The position numbers and the translations under genes are program-made. Positions 56,097-64,000 of a stretch of DNA of 64,000 nt are shown here, piece by piece. The stretch spans positions 46,933,787-46,997,786 of the forward strand of contig CM060064.1 in NCBI GenBank assembly GCA_030533445.1, read 5' to 3'. Positions within the stretch are counted from its first letter, which is position 1. Every line of letters begins with the position of its first letter. Under the pieces are notes generated by a model, which saw only the letters and a program-made list of their open reading frames with translations, searched no databases and was not told the DNA's origin. The DNA comes from Cyprinodon diabolis (lineage: Eukaryota; Chordata; Actinopteri; Cyprinodontiformes; Cyprinodontidae).

Positions 56097-56907
56097 TGTC
56101 AAGGCTCCAGTCTGTGTGTATGTTTTTGTGTTTGTCTCCCTTCCACCAACAGGTGGCACCTGGTTCTGGTCCGCCTCCTCACACACCTGCTGATGGTTTA
56201 CTGGTTGAACAAAGTTTTCTTAAGCTGCTGACTGCCACTACCTCTACGCCAGAGTGTTTGCCAGTTTTTGGTATTCTAGCCAAGCTGAGTTTTCTCTGAG
56301 TAAGACTGAGTTCTTGCCTACCTGAGTTTTAACTTCTTTTTCGTCTTTGCCTCTCGGCAGGAGGTCATCCTGCAAACTGGACCTTTTCAAACCTCCTCTC
56401 CCAGGAGGGATCAACTGAGTCTTAAACTGAGCCAGGGATTCAAACAGGAGGTTTGGATCCAGTCTCCTTGAGAGGACGTTTAAATTACTCTCTGAGCAAG
56501 GGAATCATCTTCACTATGACCCGTTCAAGTACAGCAGGAAATCTGAGTGGCAATCAGCATCTCCGTTCACCTACACCGTCCGAGTTCTGGGTAAACCCTA
56601 TTCCGGCCTCCGCCGAATCAGACAAACTCTGGAAAACGACACAAAGATTGGAGTCAAAGATCCTTCACTTCTCTGGAAACGTGAGTCAACAACCAGATCC
56701 TCTTCTTCAAATCATCGAATGAAATTTCCCACTGAGCCTGAACTAATAGTCTGTCTTCCCCTCACCTTCCAGTTCCGGCAGAGCAGAGTTCAGAGCAACA
56801 CTGCACCGTACTTAATCTCTTCAATAAAACCTGTCAAACTTTTCATCTGTGTCTCTCTGAATTGCTTTCACTGCAGGTGGGTCCGAGCTTTAGATAAAGT
56901 CATTACA
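56097..56907 (+). mobile_element. Solo LTR, family A
   Basis: TGTCAAGGCTCC at the start and AAAGTCATTACA at the end. The flanks AAGCT (56092-56096) and TAGCT (56908-56912) agree at four of five positions, as expected for a decayed 5-bp duplication. This is the longest of the family copies. Confidence 0.85.
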
Positions 56908-56923
56908 TAGCTGGAGATGTGTT

Positions 56924-57844
56924 TGTCACGTTCGCAGCCAGGTTAGCTGATCTGATTACTCCCTTCATTCACCTGCCATTCCTTCCCTATTCTGTTATTA
57001 TCATTCATTTTATTCACCTGCTCCGTCTACTGTATATACAGCCCAGCTATGGGGGCCAGATCATTTATTTGCTGGTATTTCTTAGTTTATTCGTGTATTC
57101 TTCGTTTTTTCGTGTCAGCTATTCATGTGTGTTTTATGAGAGTTAGTTATGTTCCTGGTTCGTGTCCTGCCTCATGGAGGCCCGTGGATTGAGAGGGTTT
57201 GGTGTTTGTCTCCTGTCTTCTGATCGTGTCCCAGCTCTTCACCACGTGGGGGAGCGCAGGTTCTGGTCCGTCTCTGCGGAGCCCTCAGGGTTTTGGCGCG
57301 GAACGAGGGGGAGGTCAGTTTTAGTCCCATAAGCCTTGCTCCAAGGAGAAGACCAGTTTAAAGTTCTGCATTTATCCTGGAACCATGTCTTGTCTATGTT
57401 CCTCTCTACTACTGAGCCTGTCTGTCTCCATCTGCGAGTGTCAGTCTGGGCTCGCTGCTGGGCTCATGGACCTCTGAACCTACCTCTACACTCTGAGGAT
57501 TCCTGGAACCCTGAATCTGTCTGTTCCTCTTTGGATCGGAAGCCCTGGATCGGTCTCCTGCCTGCTCTCTGGGGTTGCCGTATCAGGGACACTTTGGACG
57601 GCTCTGAGCCGCATCTCGTTTGGCGGTCCATCGGCCGGATCCTGCCGCCTCGGGGAGGATAGTCTGAACTGTTAAATCAGAGTGTCAGTGATTTTTGCCC
57701 CCCTCCTGCAGCCACTGCGGTTCGGCTTTACTTTGAAGCCCACGTTCTGTTTTGTTTTATTATTTTTCTGTTATTAAAGGTTTTGAAACTTCCCATTGTC
57801 TGACTAGCCTTGAAGCTTTGGTTTATCTGTCCCATTTTATGACA
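56924..57844 (+). mobile_element. Solo LTR, family B, with GTGTT target duplication
   Basis: Starts TGTCACGTTCGCAGCC and ends CCATTTTATGACA. GTGTT is present at 56919-56923 and 57845-57849. The body has a TGTATATACAG TATA-like stretch near 57031 and TTATTAAAGGTTTTGAAAC near the end, resembling a polyadenylation region. It lies only 16 bp downstream of the family A LTR. Confidence 0.92.
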
Positions 57845-58842
57845 GTGTTGGGTTCTAGTAACCTGGTTTCCTTTGAGTAAGGTGGTAATGAAGCTCTTCT
57901 ACTTAACTGAACAGACATATTGAAATACATCTGAATTTATTCAGATGAAAATTCAAAGTTAAACACTATTCATTATTTGAGTCTAAATGAGACACATTTG
58001 TTCTGCTCTCTTTAAAGCAGACCCATCAGCCCCTCTGATTGGCTGCTGTTGGGCATCTCCGAGGCCTCAGGTGCTGCATCTGTGTTCCCTGAAGCTGAAT
58101 AAATTTGCTCTGTCCTCATCGGAATGTGTTGTGCTCGGATCTCCGAGGAATTCCTGTCTATCGTGGGTCACTTTGGAGCGCTGGAACCGTTTAATTAGCT
58201 TCTACTGGAGGAAAACTGTTGGAGAGGCAGCGTCTGAAGATGAGATCTGAAATAAGAACCTTCCTGTTTGAGAAAGGTCATCCCACCTCTGCAGACTGAC
58301 TGGGAGTGAAATAAAACTCTGAGGTTTATTACTTATAGAAATAAGTCTCTGTGGAATCAGGGGGTGCAGCTTTAAAGGCTTGCAGGAATATTAGAGTTTC
58401 TGGCAACTGAAGCAGATTATGAAGACGTGGAGAACTGAGCGTCTTTAACTGATCTGGAGGCAGTTTGGAGAATAATCTGAAAGGTTTTGTTAGAAGCTGT
58501 GATTGAGAGTTCAGCTTTTTATTATGGTGCCGACCTGTGAAATCCTTTGTTTTGGCAAAGACAGCGGCATGAGGAGGCAACATGACCTTTGCCCTCTTTA
58601 TTTGTGTCGACGTGAAAAGTGAAAAACTCAAAGAGTTCTGGGAAACACAAAAATACAAAATATGATTTAAAAAGAACAATTACCAAAAGTCTTCCCACTG
58701 TCAATAGTTTCGATGTTCTTCAGCAGTTGCTGAAAATATAAAAAATTATTAAAGCAAATTTTTGGAAAAAGATTTTTCTCATGGATCTTTAATCATTGTC
58801 TCCTGAGACAACAACAGGTTCTTCCAGAAAAGGAAATGTTAT
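57845..58842. other. No gene recognised
   Basis: Contains unsupported frames (57987-58250 plus, 58329-58679 minus). No repeat family is seen. Confidence 0.55.
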
Positions 58843-59705
58843 TGTCATGAACCGAGGACAGATGGACCCAGTATTCAGGAGAGACAGTCAGTAGGAAAGT
58901 TCAAAAGGTTTATTAAAATAAAAACAAAACAAAGCGGAGCTGTGGCTCGCGGACACTGCAGGCGGGGGGGGGGGGGGGGGGGGGGGACACCTCTAGGGAG
59001 GAAACACAGGTAAGTGACCACGATAAACTGATATATGATTATCTGGGTTGGTCACTTACCTGGTTTAACAGTCCAGACCACGAGTGTCCCCAGAGCTGCA
59101 GTCCCAGAGGTGATGCTGGAAGCTGATCCTGGTGAGGGATCCAGATCAGGCAGGAACAGAAACAGGTGGCAGGATCCAGACTTCCAGGCATCCAAAGGCT
59201 TCCAGGAGGGTTCAGAGTCTGACTGGGACCAGAGATATGACCAGGTGGTCACGCACAGGAGCAGACAGGATCAGGTGCAGATAGGCAAGCTCAGTGGAAG
59301 AGGGTAGCCGAGACAGGACGTAGTAACCGGAACTTGAAGCAGGACTTTAAACTGGTCTCCTCCCTGGAGCCAGGCTTACTTTGATAAAAACTGAACCTCC
59401 CCCCATAATGAGCCAAAAACCCAGAGGACTCCGCGGGGGAGGAACAGTGGACGATCAGGAGACGAGACAAACACTAAAACCCTCTTTCCACTGGCTGCTG
59501 GGATCCAGGATATTACCCAAATAAAAACTGAACAGAAAGACTGACAGAGAGACAAGCAATGATCTGGCTCTGAATGCTCAGGCTGAACTGAATATAAACT
59601 AGAGGAAACAGGTGAGAGGAATAAATTATAATTGAGGCAGGGAGGGAAAACGGCAGGTGAGAGGAATTACTAATTAAGGGAGAGCAAACAGGCCAGATCA
59701 TGAAA
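58843..59705 (-). mobile_element. Solo LTR on the minus strand with GTTAT target duplication
   Basis: On the minus strand it runs from TTTCATGATCTGGCC (59705; probably TGTCATGATC before one substitution) to CGGTTCATGACA (58843). GTTAT is present at 58838-58842 and 59706-59710. CACCTGTTTCC and a tail CTGAATACTGGGTCC resemble family B in design. A 23-base G run and a small hairpin (GGTAAGTGACCA at 59009, inverted at 59048) lie inside. Confidence 0.85.
58964..58986 (+). repeat. Run of 23 G
   Basis: Uninterrupted G23 following GGC inside the minus-strand LTR. It can fold into G-quadruplexes and is a likely place for sequencing or assembly length error. Confidence 0.95.
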
Positions 59706-59784
59706 GTTATTTCCAACATTTCTTTGTGCAGATCTCATCTAAAAGGTTGGAAAAACTCCGAGTAGTTTCATTAACAATTCGATT

Positions 59785-60456
59785 AAATTCTATTCAGTTT
59801 ATTTCTATAGCTCCAATTCACATCATGTCATCTCAGGTCACTTTCCAGTTCACCAGATCATCCAGTCAGATTGATTCAAAGTTTTCTATCTAAGGAAAAC
59901 CAGCTGATTGCATCGACTCATTGACTCTTCAGCTATCCCTCACACTAAGCATGCTTGTAGCGACAGTGGAGAGGAAAAACTCCCTTTGAACAGGAAGAAA
60001 CCTCCAGCAGAACCAGGCTCAGTGTGAGCGGCCATCTGCTGAGGCCGACTGGGGTTCAAGGAGACAGAAGCAGACATAGAAAAAGAAGCATAGATACAAA
60101 AGGCAACTGTCAACCAGCTCCACAGGCGGCCCCCCCCCCGTCCAGGAAACACACAGCCAGGCAGACGAGCTCCGAGCCAGCTCCCATGTCAGAGGATGAA
60201 GAGAGCACATCCAGTTAGTCACAGTCAGAGAAACAGGACTACACCTAAATACAGGTTCATCTCCAAAATCTAGAAACAAAGGTGTTGATGGCAGCAGCAC
60301 AGCTAATATTTCTCTCCAGGATGGAGTCACAGCTTAGCTTCATAGCTTAAGCCTAAGAATAGATATAGAATGAAGCAGAACGATGAAAAAGGGGTCCCTA
60401 TGTCCTCCGGCAGTCTAAGCCTATAGCAGCATAACTATAGAGATAGCTCAGGATAA
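59785..60456 (-). mobile_element. LINE 3' UTR copy
   Basis: About 95% identical by eye to 3750-4440, in the same orientation, from CAGTTTATTTCTATAGCTCC to ATAACTATAGAGATAGCTCA. It lacks the ORF2 part and has an internal deletion (after GGATGGAGTCACAGC) relative to the first copy. Confidence 0.82.
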
Positions 60457-61391
60457 CAGTTCGTTGTCATAATTTTACTGAAGGAAAACTCAGGGTATAC
60501 AGGAATGCCCTCCAGTTCTTACTCTGGTTCACCGGCTTAATGAAACGGGACCCTGAAAGAACCAGCAAGGCTCAGCAGTACTGCTGCTCCGGGTCAACCT
60601 CTAAAAGGCAAAGGTGACCCGGATCTTTTAAGGAGATAAAATGGTCAGTTTTCCATTTCTGATGCGAACTGGAGATGACGATGATCACCAGCAGTGGAGC
60701 TTCTGTGTTCTGATCACACCTTTACTGTCAGTGAAGATAATCCTAACTCTGGAGTCTAATAACTCTGATTTATCCTAATCCTAAACAATTATAGGGGAGG
60801 AGGATTTCACTTCATACTTTATGGGTTTTGTTTTAATTCACAGACTCTCCTCTCTCACACAATCAAAGACTCTGCTTGAAGGAGCAGAGGAAAATATTTC
60901 ATATTTAAACTGGGTTTCTCTTCTCCTTTTATTTTTGTCTGCGAGCAGCAGGAGAGACAGCAGCGTTTCATCATGTCTCCTGGAGCAGCTTGAAGCAATC
61001 AGACTCTTATAAAGTCGGTAATGAGCTGAACGGGTCGTCGGTGGAGTCGGGCGCCGCTGCTGAGGGACGATTTCAGATCAAACAACCTAAAAATGGGATC
61101 ACCTGTTCACCGTTTGAGTCGCTCCGTCACACCGAGAGCTGATGGCATAAAAGCCTGATGGGAAACATGGAAGCTGATGAGCTGCAGGGCAGAGGGAGCG
61201 ACTCTGATGCGGTGAGGTTCAAAAACATGAAAATGCTGAATTAACTCTGCAAACCCCCCCTCGCTTCTCCATCACTGGAGCTCATAGTTGAACATCTAAA
61301 GTATGTCTGCATCCTGATTCCTTGGCTTCAACTCCACTGTGTTTGTGAGGCTACTCTATGGGGAGCGATAACTGACCTAACAGGAAACCTT
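60457..61391. other. No gene recognised
   Basis: The open frame at 60821-61012 has no motif. The sequence appears single-copy. Confidence 0.5.
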
Positions 61392-62197
61392 AAAGGAGAA
61401 GTCAGCAAGGAATAATCAGTGGATTGTTATTTATACCTAAAACTAATACTTTCACGTTGATTTAATTAATTTACCACTATTTAGTAAAAAAATAAAAACA
61501 ATCATTTTCATCATGAGCGGCCATTTTTGTCCAAATATAGTAGCCCCTCCCTCCTGCCATCTTCCAGCAGTGACGTCACGGTGCGGTAAGCCTAGCGCCA
61601 TTCTCCCCGCTTTACAAGCTAAATCAATGGGAACTACTAGACACATCTGCAATCAACAACAATTATTGAAGATTTCCAGAGGACTTCACCATTGAAATTC
61701 ACCAGAGCTATAGTGAAACTGACAATGCCCACGTGCATGGCAGCTGGATGCTGGAATACATCGGGTAAAAGTGAAAAAAGAGTTATTCCACCTTTCTGAT
61801 TCCTGATCCTCCACGGACGGGTTGGTCGTTGGATCGCCAACTTGAAGAGGGAGGATTTGCCATCGAACTTCTGGCCAGAGAAAAAACCCGTAATATGTAG
61901 CCAACATTTGGAAGAAGAATGTTTTCAAGATGACTTGGATAATAGCGCGTTGTGACAAACACCAGATACAGCACTGGGACTTGATCAACAGCCGATACCG
62001 CACCGTGACAATGTCACTAACCAGTAGGTGGCAGTAGTGTTCTTTGACAAACATGGATGCCTCCAGTAAAGCACATTCACATGAAAATTACTCTGAATTA
62101 AAAACACTGATCATTTATTGAACAGGATGGAATCATTTCAGATTTAAAGAACTTTCAGAGCTTTGATTTCTGAATATTAGCGGACTTTTTCTTTAAA
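61392..62197 (+). mobile_element. THAP-domain DNA transposon, family 1, copy 2
   Basis: Nearly identical to 33548-34378 through the whole body, including the CRE TGACGTCA (61571-61578), the THAP region and GGTGGCAGTAGTGTTCTTTG. The ends are TTAAAGGAGAAGTCAGCAAGG and AGCGGACTTTTTCTTTAA. Confidence 0.78.
61725..61955 (+). pseudogene. THAP zinc-finger domain, second copy, frameshifted
   Basis: Same MPTCMAAGCWN start and same CSQH-containing second half as the copy at 33906. A run of six A here (seven in the other copy) adds a further frame change, so this copy stops soon after the first Cys pair. The split of the domain over frames at the later position is shared by both copies and so predates their spread, or the two copies descend one from the other. 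Confidence 0.78.
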
Positions 62198-62383
62198 AAC
62201 GACGTGTTTCTGTCTAAATCTGCGAATTTCAGTCAATAAGCTGGTATAAATTTTAAATATGTATCCATTCATTGCTGTCCTACGGTGGCCGACGGGTGCA
62301 AATGCGCAGCAAAAGAGAAAACATGCAAACAAAAAAAAGACACGCTCACAAATTAAATGCGGCAAACAAAAAGCAAATAAAAT

Positions 62384-62560
62384 ACAGCAAACAAAAAAGA
62401 AGACACCCCCGAATGAAATGCAGCAAACAAAAAGAGAGACACAAACAAAAAAGAAGACACCCCCGAATGAAATGCAGCAAACAAATAGAGAGACGTAAAC
62501 AAAAAAGAAGACACCCCCGAATAAAATGCAGCAAACAAAGTGTTGAAAACGGAAGTGCTC
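62384..62560. repeat. 54-bp tandem repeat, about three units
   Basis: GAAGACACCCCCGAATGAAA and AATGCAGCAAACAAA recur with spacing exactly 54 (GACAC at 62402, 62456, 62510). A-rich upstream copies from 62310 are more degenerate. The long minus-strand frames here are a by-product of the repeat. Confidence 0.9.
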
Positions 62561-62879
62561 CAGACCACTAGGGGGAGTCAAAGAAAATAGTATACATTTC
62601 TATGGGACCAGATGCAAGATTCAGAGAAAGATATTTGAAAGAAAGTAAAGGTACGTATTACTATATTTCTTTTCAGATACGCCGTCTTTTATAATATTAT
62701 AGAATAACAGAATAATTTATGGGTAGCGTGATAGACTTTGTGTCTGTCATACCGTTCTGGGCTCGGTCTCGTAGATGCTTGCCCGAATTAGCAAAGCAAT
62801 TATGCTAATCATAATCAGATAGATAGATAGTGAATTCGATTTATCACCTTATCTGTCACAAGAGGACTAATGTGCATAC

Positions 62880-63460
62880 CATACCAGTTAGTGCGCATGC
62901 GCGAAAGCAGCATGCTGCAGTTACACCGCTCCTGTTACGCTTTTAACTTTCGTATTTTTATCTTTTTGTTATTGCTCTTATTTTTTCACAGTGACTCTAT
63001 AATGAGGTATTTTTCGGGGAGTTTCTGTGCTTTTTTGTGCTGTTTTTATCATGCCGCCCCCACCGGGACACGCTGCCTTTGTTTACTCCAGAGAACAGCT
63101 GATGGCTCTAATGCCGGCCGGCGTTTTAGCCAGACCAGCTGGAATACCACCCGAACTCTGGAGAAAAACACCCGTGGTTGCAGAGGAGGAAAACAACATT
63201 ATCACTTTACTTGGATTTATCACTTTAATTGGAATTTTCACTTTATTTGGATTTAGTTTTTACATATGCATAGATATACGTACAGATATATATACAGAAG
63301 AGCTATATGTGTATATATATATTATCTCTTTTTATTCTTATTTTTTATCTTTATTATATTGTATAGTTGGATGTGTGTATATATCATGTAAAACTGTAAC
63401 TGGAGCGTGTAACAAAAATAATTTCCCTCTGGGATTATTAAAGTGATTCTGATTCTGATT
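62880..63460 (+). mobile_element. LINE with its two ends and a large internal deletion
   Basis: From an ATG at 63051 it encodes MPPPPGHAAFVYSREQLMAL, then PPELWRK, and in the next frame KNTRGCRGG. This resembles the N-terminal ORF region of fish non-LTR elements (YSREQL...PELWR...RGCRAG). It then jumps to an AT-rich tail ending AATTTCCCTCTGGGATTATT-AAAG and GATTCT repeats, a typical 3' end. RT and endonuclease are missing. The clade is not certain. Confidence 0.55.
62892..62903 (+). promoter_or_regulatory. Perfect NRF1 site
   Basis: TGCGCATGCGCG fits the NRF1 consensus YGCGCAYGCGCR exactly. It lies 159 bp before the LINE start codon and 587 bp before the zinc-ribbon gene's ATG, so it could serve the LINE 5' UTR or the gene. 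Confidence 0.45.
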
Positions 63461-63478
63461 TACCTTTTTTAGGTGGCC

Positions 63479-64000
63479 ATGTTTTGCTGTTTCTGTGGAC
63501 AAAATCTAGGAACAATTCAAGTTTTCTGTTTTTCATGTGGGAAGAATGTGCAGATCTTGGCACAAGCTCAAGACACTGGTAAGCAGTGATGGCATAGTTA
63601 CTTGTAATAATTAACTTTAATCGATTACTTATTTTAATGCAACATTTTACTCAATTACCTCTACTTTGTCAGAAGAAATTAAGTACTTGCATATCTCTTA
63701 ATGACCATTATGTTTTTGTGCTATATACAACTTAATTTTATAGTGTAACATTTAAAATGGATGAATCAGAAGCTCAACATTTAAAGTATAACAGTTGATG
63801 TCTGCTTACTTTATATTTAACTTTGTAGGTCAACATATATTTAAATATTTTCATGACATAGAAACTAGTCCCATTACTTTCTGCTGATATAATTATCTTA
63901 TAATTTTGGTTTATTGTAGATCTGTTCTGGATGGATCTCATGAACGATTTGAAGGAAAGACATCTCTTCAATGGAAGTCATGAGCACACATGCCTTGTGC
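63479..64000 (+). CDS. Zinc-ribbon protein gene, first coding exons (partial, continues beyond the window)
   Basis: Exon 1 coding part 63479-63578 encodes MFCCFCGQNLGTIQ, then VFCFSCGKNVQIL. The two CxxCG knuckles (Cys3/Cys6 and Cys17/Cys20) form a small zinc ribbon. A donor GTAAGC starts at 63579 and an acceptor TTTATTGTAG ends at 63919. Exon 2 (63920-64000) joins in phase 1 and stays open to the window end (DLFWMDLMNDLKERHLFNGS and on). An acceptor-like CCTTTTTTAG at 63463-63472 precedes GTGGCCATG, so an upstream non-coding exon is likely. The function is unknown; zinc ribbons bind zinc and often mediate protein or nucleic-acid contacts. It is the only host-gene candidate here. A repeat-derived gene is the alternative. 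Confidence 0.6.

Noticed and set aside
62346..62581. Minus-strand frames of 62-134 codons rich in Phe, Cys and Leu
   Set aside because: They come from the 54-bp tandem repeat and its A-rich flanks and have no independent support.

Overview
The window looks like repeat-dense, gene-poor DNA from a ray-finned (teleost) fish. The evidence is the mix of mobile elements: Ty3/gypsy pol and several solo-LTR families, L2/Rex-type LINE fragments, a Penelope-like GIY-YIG fragment, Tc1/mariner, hAT-like and THAP-domain DNA transposons, fold-back MITEs and very large mini/microsatellites. There are no operons, ribosome binding sites or prokaryotic features. The species cannot be fixed from the sequence alone; a percomorph fish is my guess.

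Layout. 1-2382: decayed gypsy element (RT-RNase H-integrase with one frame break, then an LTR remnant). 2.5-4.9 kb: a dispersed repeat split by a retroposon-like insertion, and an L2-like LINE 3' end. 6.0-15.7 kb: one 9.7 kb minisatellite built from 36-42 bp units and amplified again in blocks of 1-3 kb. 16.5-18.2 kb: a LINE reverse-transcriptase fragment cut open by two DNA transposons, one inside the other's target duplication. 19.0-21.4 kb and 39.1-41.8 kb: two inverted copies of an unrecognised GC-rich ~2.5 kb retroposon, with a third, older, truncated copy at 42.6-43.6 kb. 22-30 kb: LINE tails, a DNA transposon with an acidic ORF, solo LTRs. 30.5-36.4 kb: three different tandem arrays (32-bp units, CATC tetramer, 10-bp GGTCAGAAC-type decamer) and a THAP element. 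36.4-39 kb: LTR and Penelope pieces. 45-60 kb: solo LTRs with target duplications, a deletion derivative of the THAP element, a fold-back MITE, a second kind of THAP transposon nested in an LTR, a Tc1-like element with ~190 bp inverted repeats. 61.4-62.2 kb: another THAP element copy.

The only convincing host-gene candidate is at the right edge (63479 to beyond 64000): two phase-compatible exons with consensus splice sites encoding an N-terminal zinc ribbon. Everything else that is open is best read as transposon-derived or as open frame inside repeats.

The most interesting item is the GC-rich retroposon family. One copy has a 15-16 bp target duplication and an A-rich tail, and a second copy ends at the same 5' point, yet no reverse transcriptase is visible. 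I do not recognise it as a described element.
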